DNA of 64,000 nucleotides from Patulibacter sp. SYSU D01012 (GCF_017916475.1 NZ_JAFMTB010000003.1:531757-595756), one strand, 5' to 3'; counted from the first letter of the stretch, positions 7,662 to 17,916 are shown. Translations and numbers: made by a program. The notes: generated by a model not told the origin, from the letters alone.

Positions 7662-9203
7662 TCAGTGCGGGGCGAACCGCCGCAGGTCGCGGAACGTCGG
7701 CGCCAGCGCGTCGTAGACGGAGGCGAAGAACGGCAGCAGCTCGGCGTAGCGCTCGGCGGTCTCCGGGTCCGGCTCGACCGTCTCGGCGATCGTGACCAGG
7801 TCGGCCGCCGCGTCGATCGAGTCGAGCAGCCCGAGCGCCTGCATGCCCAGCAGCGCGGCGCCGAAGCCCGAGCCCTCGTGGCCTTCGGCGAAGCCCACCG
7901 GCGCGCCGAGCACGTCGGCGAGCAGCTGCCGCCAGAACGGGCTGCGCGCGAACCCGCCCGTGGCGCGGATCTCGTCCACGCGGTTGCCGGCCTCCTGCAT
8001 CGACGCGAGCACGAGCGCGAGCTGCTGGCAGACGCCCTCGACGGCGGCGCGGATCAGGTGTCCGCGGCCGTGCGCCCGCGTCAGGCCGACGTAGGCCCCG
8101 CGCGGCGTGGCGCTCCAGTGCGGCGCCCGCTCCGACAGCAGGTACGGCAGCATCACCAGGCCGTCGGACCCGGCGGGCACCGCGGCGGCCAGGTCGAGCA
8201 GCTCGTCGTGCGCGTGGGCGCCCAGGTCGGGCGCCAGCGCCTCGCCCGCCCACTCCAGCACGACGCCGCCGTTGTTGATCGCCCCGCCGGTCACCCAGCG
8301 GTGCCCTTCGAGCGCGTACGAGAACAGCCGGCGCGCGCGGTCGACGGTGGGCCGCTCGACGGCCAGCCGCAGCGCGCCGCTGGTGCCGATGGAGCACGCG
8401 GCCACGCCGGGACGAACCGCCCCGACGCCCAGGTTGGCGAGCGGCCCGTCGCCGGCGCCGGCGACCACGGGCGTGTCCTGCGGCAGGCCGGTCTCGCGCG
8501 CGGCGTCGGCGGTCAGGGTGCCCACGACGCACGTCGTCGGCACCGGCCGCGCCAGCTGCCCGGCCTCGATGCCCGCCACCCGCAGCGCCTCGGGGTCCCA
8601 GTCCAGGTCGCGGACGGAGAACAGCCCCATGCCGGACGCGAGCGAGTGGTCGACGACCCACTCGCCGGTCAGCCGGTGCAGCGCCAGCTCCTTGCGGCCG
8701 ACCCACCGCCGCGCGGCGGCGAACGTCTCGGGCTGCTCCGCGCGGAACCAGACGAGCTTCGGCAGCGGCGCCATCGGGTGGATCGGCGTGCCGGTGCGGT
8801 CGTGCAGCTCGGGGTGCTCGGCGCGCAGGCGCTCGGCCTGCTCGTCGGCGCGCGTGTCCGCCCAGGTGACGAGCGCGGTCAGGGGCGCGTCGTGCTCGTC
8901 CAGCGCCGCGATCCCGTGCATGGCGGTCGACAGGCTGATGCCGCGGATCCGCGCGGCCGGCTCGGCCTGCCGCACGGCCGCCGCGGCCTCGCGGATCGTC
9001 CGCACGAGGGCGTCGTCGATGGCGACCGGATCCTGCTCGGCGTGGCCGGGATGCGGCTCGTCGAGCGGGTAGCCCACCTCGGCGCCCGCGATCGCCCGCC
9101 CGTCGACCGCGAACCCGGTCGTCTTGACCGACGTCGTGCCGGCGTCGACCCCCAGCACGACGTCGAGCGGGGAGCGGTCGGCGGCGGGGCTCACCGGGCG
9201 CAC
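7662..9203 (-). CDS. gntK: gluconokinase (FGGY sugar kinase family)
   Basis: A 513-residue FGGY kinase that would phosphorylate gluconate to 6-phosphogluconate in the cytoplasm. The ATPase fold shows at the N-terminus (LGVDAGTTSVKTTGF) and in the second domain (AACSIGTSGALRL, GGAINNGG, ATGGFARSPFWRQLLADVLG, the FGGY signature region). The motif STAMHG with WADTRADEQ favours gluconokinase over glycerol or xylulose kinases. It lies 25 nt downstream of the gluconate permease gene on the same strand, which supports the substrate. The start could be GTG 9203 or the in-frame GTG at 9194; both fit. Confidence 0.9.
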   Translation of the reverse strand: MRPVSPAADRSPLDVVLGVDAGTTSVKTTGFAVDGRAIAGAEVGYPLDEPHPGHAEQDPVAIDDALVRTIREAAAAVRQAEPAARIRGISLSTAMHGIAALDEHDAPLTALVTWADTRADEQAERLRAEHPELHDRTGTPIHPMAPLPKLVWFRAEQPETFAAARRWVGRKELALHRLTGEWVVDHSLASGMGLFSVRDLDWDPEALRVAGIEAGQLARPVPTTCVVGTLTADAARETGLPQDTPVVAGAGDGPLANLGVGAVRPGVAACSIGTSGALRLAVERPTVDRARRLFSYALEGHRWVTGGAINNGGVVLEWAGEALAPDLGAHAHDELLDLAAAVPAGSDGLVMLPYLLSERAPHWSATPRGAYVGLTRAHGRGHLIRAAVEGVCQQLALVLASMQEAGNRVDEIRATGGFARSPFWRQLLADVLGAPVGFAEGHEGSGFGAALLGMQALGLLDSIDAAADLVTIAETVEPDPETAERYAELLPFFASVYDALAPTFRDLRRFAPH

Positions 9204-9228
9204 GTTCGCACAGGCGGGGGCGGGGCGG

Positions 9229-10632
9229 CTAGACGACGAGGCTCAGCAGGAGCACCCCGATCAGGCCGCAGACCGAGATGATCGTCTCCATCACCGACCA
9301 GGTCTTGATCGTGTCCTTCACGCTCATGCCGAAGTACTGGTTGATGAGCCAGAAGCCCGCGTCGTTGACGTGGGAGAAGAAGAGCGATCCGGCGCCGATC
9401 GCCAGCGCCAGCAGCGGCCGGTCGATCGCGGCGTCGTGCGCGACGAGCGGCGCCATGATGCCCGCCGCCGTGACCGTCGCGACGGTGGCGGACCCCGTCG
9501 CCAGGCGGATGAGCACCGCGACGAGCCAGCCGAGGATCAGGGCGGACACGCCGGCGTTCTCGACGCCCTTGGCGATCGCGTCGCCGATCCCCGAGTCGAC
9601 GAGCACCCCCTTGAAGCCGCCGCCCGCGCCGATGATCAGCAGGATCGACGCGGCGGGCGCGAGCGAGTTGCCCATGAGCGACGAGAGCTTCTCGCGGTCG
9701 AAGCCGCGGCCGAACCCGAACGTCCACATCGCGACGAGCACGCCGACGAGCAGCGCCACGACCGGGTTGCCGACGAAGTCCGCCCACTTGCGCACCGCGT
9801 CGCCCTCGTCGAGCGCGACGTCGGCGACCGTCCGCACGAGCATGAGCGCGACGGGCAGCAGGATCGTGAAGAGCGTCAGGCCGAAGCTCGGGCGCGTGTC
9901 GACCTCGGGCTCGCGCGCGACCTGCTGGACGAGCGCCTCGGGCGGCTCGGCGTGCGCCCAGTGCGTGGCCATGCGGGCGAACAGCGGCCCGGCGATGATC
10001 ACCGTCGGGATCGCGACGATGAAGCCGTAGATCATCGTCGTGCCCAGGTCGGCGTCGATCGTCGAGATCGCCGTGAGCGGCCCGGGGTGCGGCGGGACGA
10101 GGCCGTGCAGGACGGACAGGCCCGCGAGCGCCGGGATGCCGACGAGCAGGTACGTGTTGCCGCCGGCGGGCAGGCCCTCCTCGTGCCGCCGGGCCTGCAG
10201 GCGCCGCGCGACGGTGAAGATGATCGGGATCAGCAGCACGACGCCGATCTCGAAGAAGAGCGGGATGCCGACGATCATCGCGACGACGGCCATCGCCCAC
10301 GGCACCCGGTTGTCGCCCGCCCGGTCCAGCACCGTCGACGCGATCTGGTCCGCGCCGCCGGACTCGGACAACAGCGCGCCGAGCATGGTGCCAAGCGCGA
10401 CGAGCAGACCCACCTGGCCGAGCGTGTCGCCGGCGCCGCCCTCGAACGAGTCGACGAGCTTGCCGACGCCGATCCCCCCGTCCGTGCCGATGCCCGACAG
10501 CAGCCCCATCGCGAGCGCGCCGATCATCAGCGCGGGGAACGCGTGCAGCCGCAGCCGGGCGACGAGCACGATCACCAGGGCGATCGCGACGAGCGCCCAC
10601 AGGACCAGGAGGGTGTCTTGTTGGGTCCACAC
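9229..10632 (-). CDS. gntP: gluconate:H+ symporter, GntP family
   Basis: A 467-residue integral membrane protein of the GntP family with about a dozen hydrophobic segments and typical stretches (HAFPALMIGALAMGLLSGIG, FFEIGVVLLIPIIF, GLVPPHPGPLTA, FSHVNDAGFWLINQYFGMSV). It imports gluconate with protons, feeding the adjacent gluconokinase. The true start is GTG at 10630-10632 in the MWTQQDTLL frame; an overlapping ATG is out of frame. TAGGGT lies 7 nt upstream (10640-10645), suggesting a leaderless gntP-gntK transcript. No regulator is adjacent. Confidence 0.93.
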   Translation of the reverse strand: MWTQQDTLLVLWALVAIALVIVLVARLRLHAFPALMIGALAMGLLSGIGTDGGIGVGKLVDSFEGGAGDTLGQVGLLVALGTMLGALLSESGGADQIASTVLDRAGDNRVPWAMAVVAMIVGIPLFFEIGVVLLIPIIFTVARRLQARRHEEGLPAGGNTYLLVGIPALAGLSVLHGLVPPHPGPLTAISTIDADLGTTMIYGFIVAIPTVIIAGPLFARMATHWAHAEPPEALVQQVAREPEVDTRPSFGLTLFTILLPVALMLVRTVADVALDEGDAVRKWADFVGNPVVALLVGVLVAMWTFGFGRGFDREKLSSLMGNSLAPAASILLIIGAGGGFKGVLVDSGIGDAIAKGVENAGVSALILGWLVAVLIRLATGSATVATVTAAGIMAPLVAHDAAIDRPLLALAIGAGSLFFSHVNDAGFWLINQYFGMSVKDTIKTWSVMETIISVCGLIGVLLLSLVV

Positions 10633-10838
10633 ATCCCGGACCCTACGCCCCGGCGCGCGTGCCCCCGTGACGGCGGCGTGTCCGGCCCCGCCGGCCGACG
10701 CGCTCCCCGGTGCGACGCGGGCGGGCGCGGAGGCGGACGTCGTCCCCGTCCGCGCGAGCCCGCGCCAGGAACGTGCCGGGGCGGGCTCGCGCCGGGCCCC
10801 GGCCGGGCCGGACCGGACGGGCGGACGCCGGCGCCCGC

Positions 10839-11522
10839 CTAGCGCAGCTCGGTGGCCTCGATCAGGCCGGAGGGATCGGTGCGCGCCGGCCCGGTCGGGA
10901 ACGCCAGCCGCACCAGGCGCTGACCGTCGACCGCGACGTGCGCGACCACGGGCGGCACCACGGTCGCCGACAGCTCGTCGAGCGCCTGCGCCACGTCGAC
11001 CAGGCTGGGCCGCAGGCGGACGCGCCAGGCGTCGAACGTGCCGGCGGGCACCGTGACGGACTCGCGGCCCTCCACGCGCACGTCGAGCGGCCAGTGGACG
11101 ATCGCGGTCAGCCACGCGCGCGGGACGAAGCGCGCCTTCTCCTTCAGCGGCAGCACCCGCAGCGCGAGCGCCAGCGCGGGGGCGGGGACCATCTCGCGCG
11201 GGTAGCCGGCGACGTCGCCGCCGAACTGCGGCACCTGCACGTCGCGGAACTGCGCGGCGTCGCGGAAGACGTCGCGGTCGCGATCCCGCAGCTCGATCGC
11301 CTGCGACGCCGCCAGCAGCGCGCCGCCGCGGCGCCGGAAGCGCGTCTCGACCGATCCGGACAGCCGGCCGTACGCCTCGGCCTCGATGTGCTGCACGAGC
11401 GTGCGGTCGCCGTCGGGCCGCAGGACCAGCGTGCCGCTGCCGACCTCCTCGCCGTCGACGAGGCCCCGGAAGGCCGTGACCTCCTCGGACTCGATCTCGG
11501 GATCGGGCAGGGCGTCGTCCAT
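10839..11522 (-). CDS. conserved hypothetical protein, DUF3108-like
   Basis: A 227-residue soluble protein of unknown function. The segment VTVPAGTFDAWRVRLRP resembles DUF3108-type beta-rich proteins, as does the repeating strand pattern (SGTLVLRPDGDRTLVQHIEAE). No signal peptide or membrane helix is seen. The start is taken at ATG 11520-11522 (MDDALPDPEIES), 7 nt behind a CATGAT hexamer; two in-frame ATGs a few codons upstream are possible. It is divergent from the MerR/ahcY pair and lies upstream of, but 206 bp from, the gluconate operon. Confidence 0.6.
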   Translation of the reverse strand: MDDALPDPEIESEEVTAFRGLVDGEEVGSGTLVLRPDGDRTLVQHIEAEAYGRLSGSVETRFRRRGGALLAASQAIELRDRDRDVFRDAAQFRDVQVPQFGGDVAGYPREMVPAPALALALRVLPLKEKARFVPRAWLTAIVHWPLDVRVEGRESVTVPAGTFDAWRVRLRPSLVDVAQALDELSATVVPPVVAHVAVDGQRLVRLAFPTGPARTDPSGLIEATELR

Positions 11523-11672
11523 GGCGCGCATCATGCCAAGCGGTGGGCGGCGTCCACACCCCGCGCCGTCGCGGCGCCCCGCGGATGCTCGCGGCCCGCA
11601 CGCGATGCGGCGCCGGGGCGACGTCGGTGCGGCCGGCGAGCGCCGTTCCCCGGTCGTCCGTCCACCGCTCGG

Positions 11673-11698
11673 AACCTTGACACGATCGTGGTAAGGTT
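11673..11698. promoter_or_regulatory. AACCTT...AAGGTT dyad at the MerR-ahcY promoter
   Basis: Perfect 6-bp arms AACCTT (11673-11678) and AAGGTT (11693-11698) flank 14 bp that include TTGACA; TAAGGT (11692-11697) could be the -10, 13 nt before the MerR start. A long dyad embedded in the promoter is the normal place for a MerR-family regulator to bind, so autoregulation of the MerR-ahcY operon is likely. Confidence 0.55.
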
Positions 11699-11710
11699 TG
11701 GAAGTCCCGC

Positions 11711-12105
11711 ATGGACGCACTGACGATCAACGAGGCGGCGGAGACCACGGGGTGGACCCCGCGGATGCTCCGCTACATCGAGCGGATGGGGCTCGTCGAG
11801 CCCCCGCGCTCGGCGGGCGGCTACCGCCTGTACGGCCCCGGCGAGCTCCAGCGCCTGCGCACCCTGCGCGAGCTGCTGGACACGCACGGGCTGGCCCTCG
11901 GAGAGGTCGGGTTCGCCCGCCGGATGCAGCACGACGACGAGCTGCGCCGGACGGTCGAAGGATGGCTCGAGGCCGAGCCGGCGCGTCCCGCCCACGTGCC
12001 CGCCGACGACTGGCTGCAGTGGGAGCAGGACAAGCACGAGCGACTGGTGGCAGAGGCCGCACGTCGCGCCGACACCACCGCCACCACGAACCTCACGGAG
12101 ACCCG

Positions 12106-12109
<4 letters not shown>
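11711..12109 (+). CDS. MerR-family regulator coupled to ahcY
   Basis: A 132-residue regulator. The N-terminal MerR winged helix is clear ([26 protein letters not shown] then [21 protein letters not shown]). The C-terminal part is helical, lacks Cys and has no recognisable ligand domain, so the signal is unknown. Its stop codon overlaps the start of ahcY (ATGA), implying translational coupling and a shared transcript. A dyad at 11673-11698 lies in its promoter. The pairing suggests it adjusts the methylation-cycle enzyme, perhaps by sensing SAH, homocysteine or adenosine; this is inference. Confidence 0.9.
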
Positions 12110-13566
<1,457 letters not shown>

Positions 13567-13580
13567 CGGCACTCCGGCCC

Positions 13581-13615
13581 CGCCCGACCCCGAGCCGCGC
13601 TCGGGGGACCGGGCG
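13581..13615 (+). terminator. hairpin after ahcY
   Basis: An inner 8-bp stem CCCCGAGC/GCTCGGGG with a 3-nt loop is nested in an outer CGCCCG/CGGGCG stem, 15 nt after the ahcY stop. There is no U-tract, as is common in high-GC genomes. Confidence 0.55.
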
Positions 13616-13694
13616 GGCCGGGCCGGGGCTCCTGCCCCTCTAGGCTCCGTGGGGCCTGGGCGACCGCCCGGGCGTCCCCGAGTCAGCACACGTC

Positions 13695-13714
13695 GGGCGG
13701 CCTCACGGCCGCCC
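13695..13714. terminator. GGGCGGCC/GGCCGCCC hairpin between ahcY and the convergent HxlR gene
   Basis: A perfect 8-bp stem with a TCAC loop is followed on the plus strand by GTCGTCGTTCC. It sits between convergent genes and could end both transcripts. Confidence 0.6.
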
Positions 13715-13790
13715 GTCGTCGTTCCGGCGCGCCCAGGCCGGAGCGCTCGGACGCGGGCCGCGCGGACGCCCGGACCCGCCGCGCGGCGGA

Positions 13791-14219
13791 CTACCGCGCG
13801 TCGTACGCCTGCTGCGCCGCGACGACCTCGTCGATCGACCCCTCGAGCAGGCGGATCAGGTCGACGAGCCGGTCCGCCACGCGCTGCCCGAGCGGCGTCA
13901 GGCGGTACTCCACCTTCGGCGGGATCGTCGCCTGCACGTCGCGCACCACGAAGCCGTCGCGCTCGAGCGCCTGCAGCGTCTGCGCGAGCATCTTCTCGCT
14001 CACCCCGTCGACGCGGCGGCGCAGCGCGTTGAAGCGCGTCGGGCCCTCGCGCAGCGCGGCGAGCGCCAGCGTGCCCCAGCGGCCGGTGACGTCGTGCAGG
14101 ACCGGGCGCGAGGTGCACCCCCGCGCGAAGACGTCGGCCTCGAGGCCCGCGGCGGGCTCGGGGCCGTCGGGGGCGGACGACGTCGGGATGGGAGCGGGGG
14201 CGTCCGCACGAGCGGCCAT
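13791..14219 (-). CDS. HxlR-family redox-type regulator (QorR-like)
   Basis: A 142-residue HxlR/DUF24 regulator. The winged helix spans ~40-125 (RPVLHDVTGRWGTLALAALREGPTRFNALRR, then PPKVEYRLTPLGQRV). It has a single Cys, in RGCTSRP at residue ~35, the position equivalent to the sensing Cys of QorR/YodB-type quinone and electrophile sensors. It is divergent from a QorB-like oxidoreductase gene, the same layout as qorR-qorB in corynebacteria. TAGAAT (14226-14231) lies 6 nt before the ATG, so the message is probably leaderless. The QorR assignment rests on context and the lone Cys. Confidence 0.85.
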   Translation of the reverse strand: MAARADAPAPIPTSSAPDGPEPAAGLEADVFARGCTSRPVLHDVTGRWGTLALAALREGPTRFNALRRRVDGVSEKMLAQTLQALERDGFVVRDVQATIPPKVEYRLTPLGQRVADRLVDLIRLLEGSIDEVVAAQQAYDAR

Positions 14220-14277
14220 GCGCCCATTCTAGCGTCGGCCGTACCGACGGTTGCGTGTGCACGCTCCCACAGAAGGC

Positions 14278-14299
14278 ACTTTCGAAAAGTTTGTATAGT
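14278..14299 (+). promoter_or_regulatory. dyad and -10 for the QorB-like gene
   Basis: ACTTT-CGA-AAAGT (14278-14290) is a perfect 5-bp inverted repeat immediately before TATAGT (14294-14299), the likely -10 of the QorB-like gene. A repressor bound here would block the promoter, fitting control by the divergent HxlR regulator. Confidence 0.5.
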
Positions 14300-14356
14300 C
14301 GCTCTCGACATCGGGACGCCGTCGCGGCGCCCCGCCCACGAGCCCACGGAATCCCC

Positions 14357-15232
14357 ATGACCACCATCGCCGTCACCGGTGCCACCGGCCACCTCGGCCG
14401 CCTCGCCGTCCTCGCCCTGCTCGACCGCGGCGTCGAGCCGTCCTCGATCGTCGCCGCGGTCCGCACCCCGGCCAGCGCCCAGGACCTCGCCGACCGCGGC
14501 GTGCAGGTGCGCGAGGCCGACTACGGCCGCCCCGAGACGCTGCAGGCAGCCCTGGCGGGCGTCGATCGCCTGCTGCTCGTCTCCGGCAACGAGGTCGGCC
14601 GGCGCGCGAGCGGGCACCGCAACGTCATCGACGCCGCGAAGACCGCGGGCGTCTCGCTCGTCGCCTACACCAGCATCCTCAACGCCGGCGACACGACGAT
14701 GAAGCTCGCCGGCGAGCACCAGGAGACCGAGGAGGCCCTGCGCGCGTCGGGCGTGCCGTTCGTCCTGCTCCGCAACGGCTGGTACACGGAGAACTACACG
14801 GCCGCGCTGGCGCCGACCCTCGAGCACGGCGCGCTCCTGGGCGCGTCGACCGGCGAGGGGCGCGTGGCGCCCGCCGCGCGCCAGGACTACGCCGAGGCGG
14901 CCGCGGTCGTCCTGACGGGCGAGGGCCACGAGGGCCAGGCGTACGAGCTGGCGGGCGACCGCGCGCTGACGCTGCCCGAGCTGGCGTCCGTCATCGCCGA
15001 CGCCGCCGGCCAGCCCGTCGCCTACGCGCCGATGGCCGCCGACGAGTACGCGGGCGTGCTGGCCGGAGCCGGCGTCCCGGCGCCGATGGCCGAGATCCTC
15101 GCCGACTCCGACCTGGGCATCGACCGGGGCGAGCTGGTCACCGACCGCGACGACCTGCGCCGCCTGATCGGTCGCCCGACGACGCCGGTCGAGGAGACGA
15201 TCGCCGCCGCGCTGCCGGCCGCGGCGGCCTGA
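14357..15232 (+). CDS. NmrA-like NAD(P)H:quinone oxidoreductase (QorB-type)
   Basis: A 291-residue atypical short-chain dehydrogenase of the NmrA/QorB group. The nucleotide motif is at the very start (IAVTGATGHLGRLAV), followed by VAAVRTPASAQDL (NADP-discriminating strand) and DRLLLVSGNEVGRR. NGWYTENYTAAL is characteristic of QorB-type enzymes. It would reduce quinones with NAD(P)H to avoid redox cycling. The start ATG lies ~57 nt after TATAGT, so this gene has a leader. It is divergent from a single-Cys HxlR regulator. Confidence 0.9.
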   Translation: MTTIAVTGATGHLGRLAVLALLDRGVEPSSIVAAVRTPASAQDLADRGVQVREADYGRPETLQAALAGVDRLLLVSGNEVGRRASGHRNVIDAAKTAGVSLVAYTSILNAGDTTMKLAGEHQETEEALRASGVPFVLLRNGWYTENYTAALAPTLEHGALLGASTGEGRVAPAARQDYAEAAAVVLTGEGHEGQAYELAGDRALTLPELASVIADAAGQPVAYAPMAADEYAGVLAGAGVPAPMAEILADSDLGIDRGELVTDRDDLRRLIGRPTTPVEETIAAALPAAAA

Positions 15233-15249
15233 GCCGGGCCGGCGGCGCC

Positions 15250-16191
15250 TCAGTCCAGCAGCTCGCGCAGGGCGCCGACGGCGGCGTCCCGCGCCTGGGC
15301 CGCGGCGGCGCTCAGCGGCGCCATCGCGAGCCAGCCGTGGATGAGCGTCGGGTTCTCCAGGTGGCGGACGGTCACGCCGGCCTCCTGCAGCGCCCGCGCG
15401 TAGGCGTCGCCGTCGTCGCGCAGCGGGTCGTAGCCCGCGGTCGCGACGACCGCGGGCGCCAGGCCGGCCAGGTCGCCGCGCCGCGGCGACGCGCGCACGT
15501 CGGTCAGGCCCTCCTCGATCGGCCGGTCCCCGGCGTACGCCTGCGTGAACCAGAGGATGTCGTCCTTCGTCAGGAAGTAGCCCTCGCCGTTCTCCTCGAG
15601 GGACGCGTGCGGGGTGCCCGAGTCGGTGACGGGATAGATCAGCATCTGCGCCGCGAGCGGCAGGCCGGCGTCCCGGCGGGCCTGCGCGACGACGGCGGCC
15701 AGGTTGCCGCCGGCGCTGTCGCCGCCGACCGCCAGCCGGTCGTCGCCGCCCAGCTCGGCCAGGTGCTCGCCGGCCCACGTCGCCGCGGCGAGCGCGTCCT
15801 CGACGGCCGCCGGGAACGGGTGCTCGGGCGCCAGGCGGTAGTCGACGCTGACGACCACGCCGTCGAGCGCCTTGCAGATCGCCTTGACCTGTCCGTCGTA
15901 GCCGGCGACGTCGCCGATCGCGAAGCCGCCGCCGTGGAAGAAGACGAGCGTGGGGTGCGGCCCCTCGGTGCCGGGCCGGTACACGCGCGCGGGCACCGGT
16001 CCTGCGTCCGACGGGATCTGGATGTCGGTGCCGTCGGCCACGCCCGTCGGCGCCTCGGCCATCGCCAGGCCCGCGAGCATCTGCCCGAAGAGCTGGCGGG
16101 CGTTGTCGATGCCCTGCGCCAGCAGGCCCCCGGCGGGGCCTGCGGCGTTGAGCTGCTGGAGGAGGGCGGCGATCGGCGGGTCGACGGGCAT
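15250..16191 (-). CDS. alpha/beta hydrolase, HSL-family esterase/lipase
   Basis: A 313-residue hormone-sensitive-lipase-type esterase. The oxyanion motif FFHGGGFAIGD, the nucleophile motif GGDSAGGN, Asp in GYDPLRDDG and His in TLIHGW form the expected catalytic set. A ~60-residue N-terminal cap helix region precedes the core. It would hydrolyse short-chain esters in the cytoplasm. TAGGTT is 6 nt upstream of the ATG (16198-16203), so it is probably leaderless. It converges on the QorB-like gene with 17 nt between stops. Confidence 0.92.
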   Translation of the reverse strand: MPVDPPIAALLQQLNAAGPAGGLLAQGIDNARQLFGQMLAGLAMAEAPTGVADGTDIQIPSDAGPVPARVYRPGTEGPHPTLVFFHGGGFAIGDVAGYDGQVKAICKALDGVVVSVDYRLAPEHPFPAAVEDALAAATWAGEHLAELGGDDRLAVGGDSAGGNLAAVVAQARRDAGLPLAAQMLIYPVTDSGTPHASLEENGEGYFLTKDDILWFTQAYAGDRPIEEGLTDVRASPRRGDLAGLAPAVVATAGYDPLRDDGDAYARALQEAGVTVRHLENPTLIHGWLAMAPLSAAAAQARDAAVGALRELLD

Positions 16192-16234
16192 CGCCGAAAC
16201 CTACCGCCGGTCGGCCGCCGGGTGGGCCGTCCGC

Positions 16235-16804
16235 TCAGGCGCTGCGGGTCTGGCCCTTGTGGCGGCCCTCGGCGAACTCCTCGATCGCCTTCGCGTTGAA
16301 GGCCGGGATGTCGTCGGGGTTGCGGCTCGTCACCAGGCCCTGGTCGACGACGACCTCCTCGTCGACCCACGTGGCGCCGGCGTTGCGCAGGTCGGTCTGC
16401 AGGGTCGGGAACGAGGTGACCTTGCGACCCTTGACGACGTCGGCCTCGACCAGCAGCCACGGGCCGTGGCAGATGGCGGCGACCGGCTTGCCGGCCTGGA
16501 AGAAGGCCTTGGCGAACGCGACGGCGGCCTCGTCGCCCCGGAGCTGGTCCGGGTTGGCGACGCCGCCCGGCAGCAGCAGGCCGTCGTACTTCGCGGCGTC
16601 GGCGTCGGCGACGGCGACGTCGGGCGTCTCCTCCCGGCCGGACGCGTCCAGGTGGTCGAACGTGCGGAACGCGTCCGTGCTCAGGCCGACGAGCTCGACG
16701 GTGGCGCCGGCCTCCTGCAGCGCCTTGCGGGGCTCCTCGAGCTCGACGCGCTCGACGCCCTCCGTGGCGAGGATGGCGATGGTGTGATCGGTGAGCGTGG
16801 CCAT
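16235..16804 (-). CDS. DJ-1/PfpI-family protein (YhbO-type)
   Basis: A 189-residue class-I-glutamine-amidotransferase-like protein. The nucleophile elbow is AICHGPW (Cys), with the acidic partner in GVERVELEEPRKAL, the YDGLLLPGGVANPDQLR loop and the C-terminal HKGQTR typical of PfpI/YhbO proteins. Members are stress proteins with chaperone, protease or deglycase activity reported or disputed. The start has a real ribosome-binding site (AGAGGAG), so it is not leaderless. It lies 43 nt upstream of the esterase gene on the same strand. Confidence 0.9.
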   Translation of the reverse strand: MATLTDHTIAILATEGVERVELEEPRKALQEAGATVELVGLSTDAFRTFDHLDASGREETPDVAVADADAAKYDGLLLPGGVANPDQLRGDEAAVAFAKAFFQAGKPVAAICHGPWLLVEADVVKGRKVTSFPTLQTDLRNAGATWVDEEVVVDQGLVTSRNPDDIPAFNAKAIEEFAEGRHKGQTRSA

Positions 16805-16908
16805 GGTGGTGCTCCTCTTCGCTGGGGTGCGCTCCACGGCTACCCGGGTGATTGCGTGCGAAACCGGACGAAACCTGGACGTGAGAGCGGCAACGCGCCA
16901 GGAAAGAA

Positions 16909-16922
16909 GTTGCAGATGCAAC
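16909..16922. promoter_or_regulatory. GTTGCA-GA-TGCAAC palindrome upstream of the DJ-1 gene
   Basis: A perfect 6-bp inverted repeat 105 bp upstream of the DJ-1/PfpI start. It closely resembles the GTTGCG...CGCAAC dyad next to the HxlR gene at 0.7 kb, so an HxlR/MarR-type repressor is a candidate binder. No promoter hexamers are clear beside it. Confidence 0.4.
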
Positions 16923-17022
16923 CGGTGACGGATGGGACGGAGCGTCCCGTCTACCCGGGCAACGCTCGCTTCGGTGAGCGCCACGTCCCGGCGGTTCCGT
17001 CGCCGGGCGGCTACGCCTCGGA

Positions 17023-17058
17023 GGGCACGGTCGGCGATGGGGGATCCCGACCGTGCCC
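17023..17058. terminator. 12-bp-stem hairpin downstream of the VTT gene
   Basis: GGGCACGGTCGG pairs perfectly with CCGACCGTGCCC around a 12-nt loop. It sits ~160 nt beyond the VTT stop on the minus strand and could terminate that transcript, or fold in an upstream leader of the DJ-1 gene. Confidence 0.45.
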
Positions 17059-17215
17059 CCGATGCCCCTCCTCGTGGGTCGCCCTCGGGGCCGCCGCCGC
17101 GGCACCCGGAGCCGCCGTCCTGCGCGTCGGATCGCCGCGCCCGCGTGGCCCGCGCCAGGGCCGGGGCGTCACGCCCGCGGTCGTCGGCGCGACGACGGGC
17201 TCGCCGCCGCGGCCG

Positions 17216-17893
17216 TCAGCCCTCGCCCGGGACGGGGCCAAGCCGTCGGCGCTCGCGGCGCAGCACCACCCACGCCAGCCCCAGCCCCACGACGCCCGTC
17301 GCCACGTTGAGCGCGACGCCGAGCAGCGCGCCCGTGCCGGTCAGGTCGTCGGCGTTCGCGCCGAGCAGGGCGTACGACAGGGCGCGCGGTCCCGAGGCGA
17401 TCGCGGTGCCCAGGCCGATCTGCCACGGCCGCACGCCCGCCAGCCCGAAGGCGTGCGAGAACGGGCCGTCCGGCACCGCGGGCAGCAGCCGCTGCACGAT
17501 CACGGCAGCGAGACCGTTGCGGCGGGCGAACGCGGTGAGGGCGCGGACGCGGGTGCCGGAGAGTTCGTCGAGCGCGCCGCCGCCGGTCCGCGCCGACACG
17601 TCGCGGGCAAGCAGCGCGGTGACGACCGCGGCCGGCAGCGAGAGCAGGGCGCCCTCGACCGGCCCGAAGAGCAGGCCGGCCGCCGCCGACAGCGCCGCAC
17701 CCGGCACCAGGGCGGCGCCGAGCACGCCGGCGACGGGGACGAACGCGAGCGGCGCGAGCGCCCCCGCGGGGGCGATCCACCCGCGGATCTCGTCGGCCCC
17801 GACGATCCCGCCGAGCAGGAACACCCCTGCGAGCGCGGACAGGGCGCCGAGCAGGCCGGCGAGACGGAGGACGGCGCCGCGGCGGGAGGGCAA
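17216..17893 (-). CDS. VTT-domain (TVP38/TMEM64, DedA-like) membrane protein
   Basis: A 225-residue integral membrane protein with five or six hydrophobic segments. The VTT/SNARE-associated signature is visible: the re-entrant region ALVPGAALSAAAGLLFGPVEGALLS, the charged ARRNGLAAVIVQRLLPAVPDGPFSHAFGLAGV, then two C-terminal helices. Such proteins are linked to lipid scrambling and membrane homeostasis. The only reasonable start is TTG at 17891-17893, without a clear Shine-Dalgarno, 23 nt downstream of the 3' end of tRNA-Val. Co-transcription with the tRNA is likely. Confidence 0.85.
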   Translation of the reverse strand: MPSRRGAVLRLAGLLGALSALAGVFLLGGIVGADEIRGWIAPAGALAPLAFVPVAGVLGAALVPGAALSAAAGLLFGPVEGALLSLPAAVVTALLARDVSARTGGGALDELSGTRVRALTAFARRNGLAAVIVQRLLPAVPDGPFSHAFGLAGVRPWQIGLGTAIASGPRALSYALLGANADDLTGTGALLGVALNVATGVVGLGLAWVVLRRERRRLGPVPGEG

Positions 17894-17916
17894 GGAAGGG
17901 GCGACCGGGAGCGGGA

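Larger units (their letters stand above)
16805..17215. other. non-coding stretch with dyads and a hairpin
   Basis: No gene is supported in these 411 bp. They hold the GTTGCA palindrome (16909-16922), a GGGACG-GAG-CGTCCC hairpin (16934-16948) and a long 12-bp-stem hairpin (17023-17058), i.e. the upstream control region of the DJ-1 gene and the termination region of the VTT gene. Confidence 0.5.
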
